Assembly (NCBI GenBank): GCA_016714535.1
Contig: JADKDR010000012.1
Coordinates: 62,001-126,000, forward strand
Direction of reading: 5' to 3'
DNA: 64,000 nt
Source of the DNA: Bacteroidota bacterium
GTDB taxonomy: Bacteria; Bacteroidota; Bacteroidia; AKYH767-A; OLB10
Part shown: positions 17,751 to 27,793 of the stretch, in pieces
Numbering within the stretch: position 1 is the stretch's first letter
How the letters are laid out: every line of letters begins with the position of its first letter
Made by a program: the position numbers and the translations under genes
The notes under the pieces: model-generated
What the model saw: the letters and a program-made list of their open reading frames with translations, nothing else
What the model was told of the DNA's origin: nothing
The model's database searches: none

Positions 17751-19391
17751 ATGGGATGTGGAACGTGTGCAACCACAGGCGACCAAGGGTCGCCTGCAGG
17801 ATGCAAAAACAATGGAACTTGCGGTACCAGCGGATGTAATAAACTAAACGTATATAATTGGCTGGCCGATATGGAACTGCCAACCGGACAAGAGCCTTTT
17901 TCGATAGTTGAAGTACGATTTAAAGGAAGCCGCAAGGAGTATTACCGTAATACCAATAATTTAGCCCTCAAAGAAGGGGATGTAGTAGCTGTAGAAGGCA
18001 ATCCGGGACATGATATAGGAGTAGTGAGCCTGAAAGGCGAACTGGTTCGGATGCAAATGAAACGCAAACGGGTAGATGAATCATCGGCAGATGTAAAGAC
18101 ACTTTACCGTACCGCTAAAGAAGGCGACCTTGCCAAGTGGAATGAAGTAAAAGAAAAAGAACATGATACGATGCATGTAGCGCGAAAGGCAGCTCTTGAA
18201 CTTGGCCTCTCAATGAAACTAAGCGATGTAGAATACCAAGGCGATGGCAAAAAGGCTACTTTTTTTTATACAGCCGATGATCGTGTTGATTTTCGCGAAT
18301 TAATAAAACGCCTTGCCGATAAATTTAAAGTGCGCATAGAAATGCGTCAGATAGGAATGCGTCAGGAAGCAAGCCGCTTGGGTGGTATTGGTTCTTGCGG
18401 ACGTGAATTGTGCTGTAGTACCTGGCTTACTGACTTTAAAGCGGTAACAACCTCAGCAGCACGATATCAAAACCTTTCGCTCAACCCACTTAAACTTGCA
18501 GGTCAGTGTGGTAAATTAAAATGCTGCCTCAATTATGAACTAGATAGTTACATAGATGCTATCAAAGATTTTCCAGACACCAATGTGGCACTGCACACCG
18601 AGCAAGGATTGGCTCGCCACATCAAGACTGATATATTCAGAGGAATTATGTGGTATGCCCAGGAAATAAAATTGGGAGGCGATGGCGAAGGCTCATCGTT
18701 TACCACTTTAGGCAAATGGATACCGATAAGTGTAGAGCGGGTAAAGGAACTTATTGCCATAAACAAATCGGGCAAAAAAATCAGTGATCTTGTAGAGGAG
18801 GCCGACTTTGAAGAAGAAGAATATACACCGGATTATGAAAATGTGGTAGGTCAGGATAGCATTACCCGGATGGATAAATTGAAAAAGAAAAAGAAAAAGA
18901 AGAGAAATCCGGAGCAAACGTCACGCTTTAAAGATACGAGGACAGAATCGAGTCCGGGACAATCATCGGTGCCAAGGCCACCACAAAATAAGCCCAAAGA
19001 AGGTGGAGAATTGAAACTTCCTGCCACTATAAAAAGTCCTGAAAGGCCCCAACAAGGCGGACCACCGCAACGAAATCAGCAACAAGGTAATAGAAACCGT
19101 CCACAGCAGCAACAGGAGCGTAGGCCACCACCTCAACCTGGTGCTAAACAAAACAATCCTGGCCAAAGTTCGCAAACACCTGCTGCAAATCATGCCAAGC
19201 CACAAACACCTCCGGCAAATCAGCCGAAGCCACAACAGCCGCCAAGGAATGAGCCCAGAACAACGCAACCTCCTAAGCCACAAGTGCAACAGCCGCCTCA
19301 ACAGCCTAAGCCTGCAGCTAATCAGCCAACTAATAATCCTGCCAACAATAGCAGACAACGTATTATTCCACCCGATGCAGATAAAGAGTAA
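17751..19391 (+). CDS. PSP1-domain protein (YaaT/RicT-like) with Pro/Gln-rich tail
   Basis: 546 residues. The first 30 carry a cysteine cluster (GCGTCAT, AGCKN, GTCGTSGCN). The PSP1 region, about 40-320, includes FRELIKRLADKF, GGIGSCGRELCCSTWL and GQCGKLKCCLNYE, whose cysteines match those of RicT/YaaT. In Bacillus that protein is part of an iron-sulfur RNA-maturation complex, so a similar role in RNA metabolism is possible but untested here. A lysine-rich stretch (KKKKKKKRN) near 380 is followed by about 160 residues rich in Pro, Gln and Asn, probably disordered. It directly abuts gldH, a pairing conserved in this phylum. Confidence 0.85.
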   Translation: MGCGTCATTGDQGSPAGCKNNGTCGTSGCNKLNVYNWLADMELPTGQEPFSIVEVRFKGSRKEYYRNTNNLALKEGDVVAVEGNPGHDIGVVSLKGELVRMQMKRKRVDESSADVKTLYRTAKEGDLAKWNEVKEKEHDTMHVARKAALELGLSMKLSDVEYQGDGKKATFFYTADDRVDFRELIKRLADKFKVRIEMRQIGMRQEASRLGGIGSCGRELCCSTWLTDFKAVTTSAARYQNLSLNPLKLAGQCGKLKCCLNYELDSYIDAIKDFPDTNVALHTEQGLARHIKTDIFRGIMWYAQEIKLGGDGEGSSFTTLGKWIPISVERVKELIAINKSGKKISDLVEEADFEEEEYTPDYENVVGQDSITRMDKLKKKKKKKRNPEQTSRFKDTRTESSPGQSSVPRPPQNKPKEGGELKLPATIKSPERPQQGGPPQRNQQQGNRNRPQQQQERRPPPQPGAKQNNPGQSSQTPAANHAKPQTPPANQPKPQQPPRNEPRTTQPPKPQVQQPPQQPKPAANQPTNNPANNSRQRIIPPDADKE

Positions 19392-19886
19392 ATGATTACA
19401 TTTTTGAAAACTCAGTCGCGCTTTGTCTCTTGCTCCTTTGGAGTACTTATTATGAGCTTGTTTTTAATTTCGTGCGAAAAAGAATTATTATTTGAAACCT
19501 ATGCACCCATTGCTGATAAAAGCTGGAGCGCAGACAAGCCGCTTGAATTTGCGGTTAAGGTTCTGAGCGACAGCAACACGTATAATATTTACCTTAATAT
19601 CAGGAATTCGCACGATTACAAATTTTCGAACCTTTACCTGTTTTTGGAAACTACCTTGCCCAATGGCAACAGCGATATGGATACGATAGAGTGCGAACTT
19701 GCCGATTCGCATGGCCGATGGCTGGGAAGCGGACTGGGCGACTTACATGATAATCGAATCCTGTTTGCCGAAAATGTGCGCTTTAAATACAAGGGCACCT
19801 ACAAATTTAAATTTACCCAAGGCATGCGTATCAATCCGCTTTATGGTATTTCGGATTTTGGCATGAGGATAGAAAAAAACAAATAA
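19392..19886 (+). CDS. gldH: Gliding motility lipoprotein GldH
   Basis: 164 residues. The ATG follows the previous stop with no gap. A lipoprotein signal (IMSLFLISCEKE) places the acylated cysteine at residue 28. The body has FETYAPIADKSWSAD, YNIYLNIRNSHDYKFSNLY and DTIECELADSHGRWLGSGLGD, the conserved core of GldH. GldH is needed for gliding and chitin use in Flavobacterium and is tied to the T9SS. Its partner here is porV, 5.8 kb upstream. Confidence 0.92.
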   Translation: MITFLKTQSRFVSCSFGVLIMSLFLISCEKELLFETYAPIADKSWSADKPLEFAVKVLSDSNTYNIYLNIRNSHDYKFSNLYLFLETTLPNGNSDMDTIECELADSHGRWLGSGLGDLHDNRILFAENVRFKYKGTYKFKFTQGMRINPLYGISDFGMRIEKNK

Positions 19887-20255
19887 TGGCAGATGCTTGT
19901 ATTTCCCATTGCACTATTTAAATTTAATTACCTGCGTGGGAAGCGCCCTGTTTTACAAAAAATTGAAAATAGATTTACGTTAGTGCAGGCCGTGAGTTAA
20001 TGTATCTGTGGCAAATAATAGTTTTTCTAATTATAATTTCAGCAGAGTAATTAGGATTTTTCTTACGCTCCTTTTTCATCCAAAATAATTGCTACTTCTA
20101 ATCATTATTGCTGGTTTAAGTGTTCATAATTTATTAATGTACTAAACACAATGGTTTAATTGCAAAGTAGTACTTTTGGTACCAATAAAACTCCATTGTC
20201 AGGCACGAGATTTGGAGGTTTATAATGGTCCTCAACTTGCTAGGTAAAACAACTA
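19887..20255. other. Intergenic, 369 bp
   Basis: There is no credible open frame, RNA gene or clear terminator. A weak GAGG/CCTC pairing lies just before the next gene. Confidence 0.4.
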
Positions 20256-23200
20256 ATGAAGAACACTAAAATAGATACTATTTTTCGAAAGCTAAATGCT
20301 TTGTGCTTGATGTTCCTTTTATCTTCAACATTTTCTTTTTCACAAATAATATACCAGCATAACTTTGGCACCACAACGGGTGCTCAAGCAAATCCTTATA
20401 CGGTAGCACCTCCTGTTATTGATGCCAATTTGAATACTTCACAATGGCAAGCTGTGGGAGCAACCTACAGTTTTACTGCTGGAAGCACTGGTGCTGCTTT
20501 GGCGTTTCCTGCGCCCAGTACTTCGGCACTAAATATTAACCTCACATTTAATGTTGCTGCTGGCTATGCATGCGATATTACGAGTTGCAGCTTTTGGCGG
20601 GTACGCAGCGCTACAGGTTATCAAAATTATGCATTAAGCATTAATGGTACCAATGTTACAGCAGGCACGGTGCCAACATCAGCAGCAAATACAGGCTCGC
20701 TCACTTGTACTGGTTTTACAGGACTTACTGGCACCGTTACCGTAACGCTTACAGTAAGTACAGCGAGTGCTGGCGGAACCATTCGTATTGATGATTTCAC
20801 GTTAAATGGCTCTGTATATGTGCCATGTACTTTACCAACCATTACCTTACAACCGGCTAACACCGGCACATGTGCTGGCGGTAATGTACAGTTTGCAACT
20901 TTTTGCACCGACCCCACTCCTACTTATCAATGGCAGGTAAGCACCAATGGTGGAATTTCTTACTCTAACTTAGGCAATATAGCGCCATACTCCAATGTAA
21001 CTAATAGCACAATGGACATTACTGCGGCCACTGTAGGTTTGAATAACTACAGATACCGTTGTGTAGTAACTGCCGGAGGGTGCTCATCAACATCCAATGC
21101 GGCTATTTTAAGTGTAGGCACCACGCCAACCATAACCTCACAGCCTGCTAACAGTGCATCTACAGCGGGCAGTAATGTTTTCTTTTATGTTAACTCGCCA
21201 AATGCAGCAACGTATCAATGGCAAGAAAGCATAAATGGTGGTTCATCATGGACTAACCTCACGAATGTTCCACCATATACTGGGGTCACATCACATACAT
21301 TATTCATTAATGGAGTAACTGCTGCGATGAACAATTTTCAATACCGATGTGTACTTAATGGTTGTGCAGCTACTGTATATTCAAATGCAGCCATACTTAC
21401 TATAGTTGCCGCTACTGGAACTGTATTTCTGCCTGGCGATTTAGTTTTAATAGGTTACGATTCGAAATTTGGAACAGGTGTAGGATGTGGTACCAACACA
21501 GCTACAGATATATATTACCTCACCAATTTTGTTGATGTAACTCCCGGCACTCAATTTAAAATAATCAACTCACGATTTGAGGCCGGAGCACCCGCCAATA
21601 CCAGAACCAATAGGTGGTTTGGTCCCGGTGATAGTGCATATATGGATCCTGCTTATATCAACTTCACCTGGAATGGGCCTGGTAATATTGCCAAAGGAAC
21701 CATATGGGCCATAAACACGTTGGGAGGTACTCCGTTTAATATCCGATTAAATGGCACATCATTTTTATCAAATTTCTCTACAACAGCTAATAGCCTTTGC
21801 AATATTTCAAGCAACGATCCCGATCAGATATTCGTTGGTCAGGGAACCTTCACAGCCTTTGGAACAGCTACTGTAGACAGATATAATTTATTTGCAGGAA
21901 AAGTACTTTTTGGTCTTACCAATAAAGCGGCATGGGTTCCGATTACATCGCCCGTATCAGCCGGCAATGGTGGAGCAAACCGCGTTTCGCGGTTGCCAGA
22001 TGACATAGAATGCTTTAATCTTGAGAGCGCTACTAACCGCGAGGTGTATTATTATATGAATAGTGCAACGCATACCGGTTCGCAACGATCGCTGCTTGGA
22101 GCTATTATGAATACTGCTAACTGGGGCACTCCTGCATCTACCGCATGTCTTGACGTTACCGAAGATTGGACCGGTTTTACAGCCTCAGCTACAGGCAAAG
22201 TATTTTCTTTGGTTGCCGGTAACCCTGCCGGATTTTGGGTTGGCGATCTTAACAATGACTGGTTTAACTGTCGCAACTGGGAAGGATTAATTGTGCCAGA
22301 CCCAAGCATTGATGTAACCATACCAACTACCGCCTATAATAATTGCCACATAGATATAAGCGCCTACCCTACTACAGCTGCAAAGTTTTATAACCTGGCT
22401 CAATGTAAAAATCTTACTATCAGTGGTTGGAAAGTGCAATTAGCCGGTGATAACAATGATCGTTTACAAGTAAATGGAAATTTATCTATTAACCTAACCG
22501 GACAATTGGATATGGATGATGGAAACAATGGCACCAACGATGGTCAAATATATTTGCTTGGTAACTGGACCAATACCACCGGAATGACAAATTTTCAATG
22601 TGGCAATGGCGCTGTACATTTTTTGGGAAACACGCTACAAACCATGGCTGCCACAGTATCCGGAGTTGAAGTTTTCGGAAGAGTAATACTTGATAATCCG
22701 TTAGGCAATATGGCCATTAATGGATCTTTGCATATTGGTGGCGATTTTAATTTTGTAAATGGCATAGTTAACCCTGTTTCGCTGGCTACCGATGTGGTTG
22801 GTTTTTTTGATGATGCTACTTCAACTTTTAATAACATAAACAGCTACGTAGCCGGCCGCGTGCATAAGCGTGGCAATGATGCCTTTATATTTCCAATTGG
22901 AAAAAGTGCGCGATGTGCCCGTGCAGCTATAAGTGCTCCTTCGGCAATAAATGCAGAATTCTCTGCTGAGTACTTTAAAACCGGATATGGCACGTATACT
23001 ATGATATCGCCATTGATAAACGTGAGCAATTTAGAATACTGGATAATTGACCGCGAGAATGGAACCGATACTCCCAAGGTAACGCTATATTGGGAAGATA
23101 CATATAGTTCGGTATTTACGCCTACTGCCAATTTAGTTGTAGCCAGGCATAATGGTACTGATTGGGAAAGCGAAGGGCAAACCGCCTTTACTGGAAATGT

Positions 23201-23798
23201 AACTAAGGGGACATTAACTTCTACCTTTGTTTCCAATTTTTCGCCATTTACGCTCGGCTTAATAGATCCAACGCCATTACCAGTTACCTGGCTAACCTTC
23301 ACAGCTACCAAGGAGCAAGAACATGTGCTTTTGAAATGGAGTGCCATCGAAAACGATATGACTCAATCCTATCAATTGCAACGGAGCAATAATGGAATTA
23401 ATTATCAGTCGATAGATTACAAAATTGCCACAGGTGGTTTAGTAATCAGCAACTATCAATATGAAGACCAACATCCTTTTAACGGAAGAAATTATTACAA
23501 GATAATGCAAACAGATATTGATGGAAGGGTGAGTTTCAGCAATGTGGTAACATTAGATTTTAACCATCAGGAAGTGCCATCGGCCTTCAATACTGACAAT
23601 GAAATAATTATTAGCGGCCTCAATTCGAAACAAACATATACGATTACCGTTATAGACGCGTTAGGAAAAATAATTACTGTGCAGCAGTCGAATGAATCGA
23701 ATTTCAGAATTAATACAACAACATTTGCATCCGGAATTTACAATGTAACAATAAACGATGGAAATACGATTCATGTTTTTAAGTCTGTGATTAGGTAA
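20256..23798 (+). CDS. Large secreted multidomain protein with T9SS sorting domain
   Basis: 1180 residues with a signal peptide (LCLMFLLSSTFSFSQ). Residues 30-190 form a beta-sandwich (YQHNFGTTTG, RIDDFTLNG). Two Ig-like repeats of about 95 residues follow, each with PTYQWQVSTNGG or ATYQWQESINGG and NYRYRCVV or NFQYRCVL. Then come a region with FLPGDLVLIGYDS, a segment with FWVGDLNNDWFNCRNWEG and a beta-helix-like stretch, and a linker LPVTWLTFTATKEQEHVLLKW, which often precedes sorting domains. The C-terminus (SGLNSKQTYTITVIDALGK, FASGIYNVTI) is a type A T9SS domain. It is probably a surface adhesin or a glycan-binding protein. No catalytic motif is seen. Confidence 0.8.
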   Translation: MKNTKIDTIFRKLNALCLMFLLSSTFSFSQIIYQHNFGTTTGAQANPYTVAPPVIDANLNTSQWQAVGATYSFTAGSTGAALAFPAPSTSALNINLTFNVAAGYACDITSCSFWRVRSATGYQNYALSINGTNVTAGTVPTSAANTGSLTCTGFTGLTGTVTVTLTVSTASAGGTIRIDDFTLNGSVYVPCTLPTITLQPANTGTCAGGNVQFATFCTDPTPTYQWQVSTNGGISYSNLGNIAPYSNVTNSTMDITAATVGLNNYRYRCVVTAGGCSSTSNAAILSVGTTPTITSQPANSASTAGSNVFFYVNSPNAATYQWQESINGGSSWTNLTNVPPYTGVTSHTLFINGVTAAMNNFQYRCVLNGCAATVYSNAAILTIVAATGTVFLPGDLVLIGYDSKFGTGVGCGTNTATDIYYLTNFVDVTPGTQFKIINSRFEAGAPANTRTNRWFGPGDSAYMDPAYINFTWNGPGNIAKGTIWAINTLGGTPFNIRLNGTSFLSNFSTTANSLCNISSNDPDQIFVGQGTFTAFGTATVDRYNLFAGKVLFGLTNKAAWVPITSPVSAGNGGANRVSRLPDDIECFNLESATNREVYYYMNSATHTGSQRSLLGAIMNTANWGTPASTACLDVTEDWTGFTASATGKVFSLVAGNPAGFWVGDLNNDWFNCRNWEGLIVPDPSIDVTIPTTAYNNCHIDISAYPTTAAKFYNLAQCKNLTISGWKVQLAGDNNDRLQVNGNLSINLTGQLDMDDGNNGTNDGQIYLLGNWTNTTGMTNFQCGNGAVHFLGNTLQTMAATVSGVEVFGRVILDNPLGNMAINGSLHIGGDFNFVNGIVNPVSLATDVVGFFDDATSTFNNINSYVAGRVHKRGNDAFIFPIGKSARCARAAISAPSAINAEFSAEYFKTGYGTYTMISPLINVSNLEYWIIDRENGTDTPKVTLYWEDTYSSVFTPTANLVVARHNGTDWESEGQTAFTGNVTKGTLTSTFVSNFSPFTLGLIDPTPLPVTWLTFTATKEQEHVLLKWSAIENDMTQSYQLQRSNNGINYQSIDYKIATGGLVISNYQYEDQHPFNGRNYYKIMQTDIDGRVSFSNVVTLDFNHQEVPSAFNTDNEIIISGLNSKQTYTITVIDALGKIITVQQSNESNFRINTTTFASGIYNVTINDGNTIHVFKSVIR

Positions 23799-24137
23799 AT
23801 ATTTCCCGCTTATTTTTTTGCTTACTATTCATCGGTGCGATATCACCAGTGAAAATTTATTTCGTTACTTAGGACTAACTGACTAATCTCCATTTTCAAC
23901 AAAATCAATAATTTGGTCGTGAAAATAAAAAAATTAGTGCAGTGACAAATGACCAAAGTGTCAAAAAATCATGCATCATCTCATTCATAAGTGGGTTTGA
24001 AAACTATCAAGCTTATAAGGATTTTCAACATACAACAATCAGCCACTATGCTCTAAGAATTGCAAGAAATTTATGGCCCACCAAATAACTTCTATTAAAT
24101 TGATTCTATAATTGAATGCATTTTCGCAAAAAACGGT

Positions 24138-24205
24138 GTCGCTCCTACGGAGCTAAACAACAGGGGTGTTGATTCATTCAATTAACAGGTCGCTCCTACG
24201 GAGCT
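24138..24205. repeat. Two copies of a 17-bp palindromic repeat
   Basis: GTCGCTCCTACGGAGCT occurs at 24138-24154 and again at 24189-24205, an exact match. Each copy can form a GCTCC/GGAGC hairpin. They resemble dispersed intergenic hairpins, not a regulatory pair for a known gene. Confidence 0.65.
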
Positions 24206-24281
24206 CTATGATTTTTTACTTAGCCATTAAAACGCAAGCAAGTTAGCATCTTAATATAAAATGAAAAGAAAAAAATATAAA

Positions 24282-24294
24282 GTCCCTGCAGGAC
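24282..24294. repeat. Palindrome GTCCCTGCAGGAC
   Basis: A near-perfect 13-base palindrome, 77 bases after the second hairpin repeat. It is followed by GAAATG, like other dispersed elements of this type. Confidence 0.4.
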
Positions 24295-24352
24295 GAAATG
24301 TTTATACTTATGCAACCAACAAAAAACAGTGACCTCTAAATATAAAAAGAAA

Positions 24353-24384
24353 TTCTCCGTGTTCCTCCGTGTCTCCGTGCGCCC
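24353..24384. repeat. TCCGTG-rich direct repeat
   Basis: TCCGTG occurs three times within 27 bases (TTCTCCGTG, CCTCCGTG, TCTCCGTGCG). It is not coding. It is probably another dispersed intergenic element. Confidence 0.4.
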
Positions 24385-24524
24385 TTGCATTTAATCATCA
24401 AAGAATACACACGCAACCTATAAAAAAATGCAAGCCCTATTTACAATCAGCACATATTCATTATTAATTCAAGTGTTTCAAACCTTTTGTATATACGTTT
24501 GTTGGGTTTATAATAAATCATATT

Positions 24525-25435
24525 ATGCCACATACTGTATTAATAGCCGGAGGCTCAGGGCTTGTAGGCTCAAGGCTTACTCAACTGCTGCTTGCAAAGG
24601 TTACACGGTGCATTGGCTTTCGCACACAGGCAAAAGCTTTCCGGATGTTAAGGTATTTGAATGGAATGTAACCAAGAGGCAGATTGAAGAAAATGCCTTT
24701 GAAAATGTTAATACGGTAATTGCTCTTAATGGCTGCGGCATTGTAGACAAACGTTGGACCGATCAGCGTAAAAAAGAAATTATCGATTCGCGGGTCGATG
24801 GCATTAAACTGCTGCATGCTTATATTCAGAAAAAAAATATTCCTGTTAAGAATTTTATTTCTACTTCAGCTACTGGTGCATATGGTATAAAGTCGCGCAA
24901 CGAAGTAAGCGAGCAGGATGCTTTTACATCGGGAGACTTCTTAAGCGATTCGTGCCGGATGTGGGAAGATGCTAACTTAAACGCAACTACTCAGTTAAGA
25001 AAAGTGGCCTTGCGCTTGGGCATTGTGTTTACTACAAAGGGAGGTGCTTTGTACGAAATGCTTCGAACATTTAACTTATTTACAGGTGTCACCTTTGATA
25101 ATGGAAATATGCAAACTCCATGGGTGCATATAGATGATGTGTGTAATGCATTCATTTTCGCTATCGAAAATGAAAACATGATTGGGCCCTACAATTGTGT
25201 TTCGCCCGAAACAGCTACCAACAAAACCATTATTAAAAACTTAATGGCTTTAAAAACCAGTTTTTTTTGCATACCGGCTCCGGCCGTTGCTCTTAAACTA
25301 ATCTTGCAGGAACGCGCACTGTTGCTGTTACAAAGCCTTGTAGTGAAACCTGATAAATTGATAAATGCCGGATTTCGATTTTCGTTTGCCGATTTGTCGG
25401 TTGCATTGCGCGACCTTATTAAAAACGAAAAGTAG
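24525..25435 (+). pseudogene. TIGR01777 family NAD-dependent epimerase/dehydratase, frameshifted
   Basis: From ATG 24525 the first 23 codons give the Rossmann loop AGGSGLVGSRL and then lose frame. The expected continuation KGYTVHWLSH lies in the next phase and runs to 25435. One A missing from the AAA near 24594-24597 restores a protein of about 303 residues. Later motifs are ALNGCGIVDKRW, STSATGAYG, LRLGIVF, PWVHIDDV and a C-terminal DUF1731-like tail (PDKLINAGF). Members are SDR-like, with unknown substrates, and in many bacteria they sit with photolyase genes, as here (photolyase starts 148 bases downstream). The open frame from 24428 has a spurious N-terminus. Confidence 0.8.
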
Positions 25436-25583
25436 TTTCAGTATTTACTTTTCGCAGGCTTAATTTAAATTTTCATTTTAGAAATATTGTAAGTGTGCCT
25501 TATCATTCTGAATCAAAAGATAAACAATACAAATAACGAATATGTTCCTTGGTTGAAATCTCAATAAACTTTAAAGAAAGAAT

Positions 25584-26891
25584 ATGCAAGAAATAGCTCT
25601 GTGGTGGCTAAGGCGTGATTTACGATTACAAGATAATGCAGCATTATTTCATGCACTGCAATCTGGCATGCCCGTTTTGCCGGTTTTTATTTTCGATAAA
25701 AACATATTGAATAAATTAGCTGACAAGCACGATGCACGTGTTCATTTTATTCATAATGAACTCACAGCATTAAACCAACAACTTAAACAAATTGAAAGCA
25801 GTTTGCATGTTGCATACGGAACTCCACTCGAAGCATTAAAACAAATAATATCGTCTTATGAAGTGAAAGCAGTTTTCACGAATCATGATTATGAACCTTA
25901 TGCTACCTCGCGCGACAATGAAATTGGTGATTTCCTAAAATCTAAAAATATCAGATTTCAAACATATAAGGATCAGGTAATACTTGAAAAAAATGAAGTG
26001 CTTAAAGATGATGGTACCCCCTACACCGTTTTCACACCTTACAAAAACAAGTACCTCAAGTTAGTAAATGCTTCGCATTTACAATCGCATAAAACAGAAA
26101 CGCTGTTTCATAATTTTTTAAAAACAAGCCAACAACCAATTCCTGAATTGCATGAAATGGGCTTTCATAAAACTGCAATAAAATTTCCATCGCGCAATAC
26201 GAAAAAGCAATTAATTAAAACGTATGATGAAACGCGCAATTATCCTGGAATAGAAGGCACCTCGCGGCTGAGTTTACACTTGCGCTTTGGCACCATCAGC
26301 ATTAGACAATTGATGTGCGAAGCCATGCAACTTAATCACGTATATCAAAACGAATTGATTTGGAGAGAATTCTATATGATGATACTGCATCATTTTCCGC
26401 ATGTGGAGCACAATTCGTTTAAGTCCAATTATGATCAGATAACTTGGATAAATAACGAAAAACACTTTGAAGCATGGTGCACAGGCAATACCGGCTATCC
26501 CATTGTAGATGCAGGTATGCGTGAGTTGAATGCAACCGGGCATATGCATAATCGCGTACGCATGATTACAGCAAGTTTCCTGACCAAACACCTGTTAACA
26601 GATTGGCGCTGGGGCGAATCCTATTTTGCAAACAAACTACTCGACTTTGAACTGGCCAGTAATAACGGAGGATGGCAATGGGCAGCGGGATGTGGAGTTG
26701 ATGCTGCTCCCTATTTCCGTATTTTCAGTCCCTACGAACAAACTAAAAAATTTGACCCTCAACTTTCTTACATAAAAAAATGGGTGCCCGAATTTTCGGA
26801 ATTAACGTATGCAAAGCCAGTAATAGAGCATACTGCAGCCAGGCAACGATGCTTACAGGTTTATAAGCAGGGATTGACTATTTCAAGGTAG
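25584..26891 (+). CDS. phr: Deoxyribodipyrimidine photolyase
   Basis: 435 residues of the cryptochrome/photolyase family. The N-terminal alpha/beta domain begins LWWLRRDLRLQDNAAL, and the FAD-binding domain has EGTSRLSLHLRFGTISIRQ, WREFYMMIL, TGYPIVDAGMREL, MHNRVRMITASFL, and WRWGESYFANKLLDFELASNNGGWQWAAG. These are the FAD and DNA contacts of class I CPD photolyases. It repairs cyclobutane pyrimidine dimers with blue light. Its neighbour, the TIGR01777 gene, is a frequent partner. Start chosen at ATG 25584, since the family opens just before the LWWLRRDLR motif. Confidence 0.95.
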   Translation: MQEIALWWLRRDLRLQDNAALFHALQSGMPVLPVFIFDKNILNKLADKHDARVHFIHNELTALNQQLKQIESSLHVAYGTPLEALKQIISSYEVKAVFTNHDYEPYATSRDNEIGDFLKSKNIRFQTYKDQVILEKNEVLKDDGTPYTVFTPYKNKYLKLVNASHLQSHKTETLFHNFLKTSQQPIPELHEMGFHKTAIKFPSRNTKKQLIKTYDETRNYPGIEGTSRLSLHLRFGTISIRQLMCEAMQLNHVYQNELIWREFYMMILHHFPHVEHNSFKSNYDQITWINNEKHFEAWCTGNTGYPIVDAGMRELNATGHMHNRVRMITASFLTKHLLTDWRWGESYFANKLLDFELASNNGGWQWAAGCGVDAAPYFRIFSPYEQTKKFDPQLSYIKKWVPEFSELTYAKPVIEHTAARQRCLQVYKQGLTISR

Positions 26892-27051
26892 CCGTTTTTT
26901 TGCACCCTGTATGGATGAAATAAATTAAAATTTTAATTTTAATATTTCTATTCCAAATAAACAGCGATTATCCATGATGCTGACTGTTTATATGGCTAAT
27001 TATGGCTGTTTCATACGCAGTTTATAGCATGGCCACGAAAATTAGTTTCTA

Positions 27052-27061
27052 ACAATCTTTG
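27052..27061 (+). promoter_or_regulatory. -7-like element AATCTTTG before the deoxynucleoside kinase
   Basis: AATCTTTGCGCACC has one mismatch to TANNTTTG and is followed by GCGC, as at other promoters here. The predicted leader of about 90 bases contains the hairpin at 27104-27127. Confidence 0.4.
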
Positions 27062-27103
27062 CGCACCTATGTGATTTTTTTTTACTTCGTCACCCCGAAT
27101 TTT

Positions 27104-27127
27104 AAAAGACGCTCAATTCGTCTTTTT
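27104..27127 (+). terminator. Hairpin with T run in the leader of the deoxynucleoside kinase (attenuator or phr terminator)
   Basis: AAAAGACG pairs with CGTCTTTT around CTCAATT and is followed by a further T. It lies 28 bases before ATG 27155 and over 200 bases after the photolyase stop, so it could terminate phr transcripts or attenuate the kinase. Confidence 0.6.
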
Positions 27128-27154
27128 GTAAACCTTATAAATTTAAAATAGCAT

Positions 27155-27781
27155 ATGCATATTGCAGTAGCAGGCAACATTGGTAGTGGCAAAACCACCT
27201 TAACTAGTATGTTGGCTAAGAATATGAAGTGGGAGCCACACTATGAGGCTGTTGACAACAATCCTTACCTCACCGACTTTTACGAAGACATGCAACGCTG
27301 GTCGTTCAACCTTCAGGTATTCTTTCTTAACAGCCGTTTCCGACAAGTGATCAACTTTAGTAAAAGTAACAAAACGGTTATACAAGATCGCACCATTTAC
27401 GAAGATGCTTACATATTTGCGCCTAACCTGCATGCCATGGGACTGATGACTACGCGCGACTATAACAACTACCTTGAATTGTTTAGTCTGATGAGCAGTT
27501 TTATTAAGCCTCCCGATTTAATGATTTACTTGCGAGGATCGGTTCCTGCTTTGGTTAATCAAATTCAAAAGCGTGGCCGTTCGTATGAAAATAATATACG
27601 CATCGATTATCTTAAGCGACTTAACGAACGTTACGAAGCATGGATTTCGCAATACGATTTAGGAAAGTTAATGGTAATAGACATAGATGAAATAAACTTT
27701 GCAGATAATCCCGAAGACATGGGAGCAATAATTGATAAGATAAATGCAGAGTTAAACGGATTATTTAAAACAGTAAAATAA
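27155..27781 (+). CDS. Deoxynucleoside kinase (dNK family)
   Basis: 208 residues. The P-loop is GNIGSGKT at residues 7-14. The substrate region has NNPYLTDFYEDMQRWSFNLQ, the DRTIYEDA version of the ERS/DRS motif near 76, and IYLRGSV followed by RIDYLKRLNERYEAW for the lid. The family phosphorylates deoxyadenosine, deoxyguanosine or deoxycytidine for nucleotide salvage in the cytoplasm. I cannot name the substrate from sequence. The OsmC gene follows 12 bases later, so they probably share a message. Confidence 0.92.
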   Translation: MHIAVAGNIGSGKTTLTSMLAKNMKWEPHYEAVDNNPYLTDFYEDMQRWSFNLQVFFLNSRFRQVINFSKSNKTVIQDRTIYEDAYIFAPNLHAMGLMTTRDYNNYLELFSLMSSFIKPPDLMIYLRGSVPALVNQIQKRGRSYENNIRIDYLKRLNERYEAWISQYDLGKLMVIDIDEINFADNPEDMGAIIDKINAELNGLFKTVK

Positions 27782-27793
27782 AAAATATAAACG

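Larger units (their letters stand above)
23799..24524. other. Intergenic, about 725 bp, with several short palindromic repeats
   Basis: There is no gene in this stretch. It holds two copies of GTCGCTCCTACGGAGCT, one GTCCCTGCAGGAC palindrome, and a TCCGTG-rich motif, described separately. A TACGTTTG -7-like element at 24494-24501 may start the next gene. Confidence 0.5.

Noticed and set aside
18963..19358. Minus-strand frame of 131 codons rich in Leu and Arg
   Set aside because: It is the complement of the Pro/Gln-rich tail of the PSP1 gene. The composition follows from the repeats on the other strand.
22844..23347. Minus-strand frame of 167 codons in the giant secreted gene
   Set aside because: It is a shadow of the coding frame on the plus strand, with no recognisable domain.
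23799..24524. CRISPR array from the repeats near 24138
   Set aside because: Only two copies of a 17-base palindrome with a 34-base gap, no further units and no cas genes.
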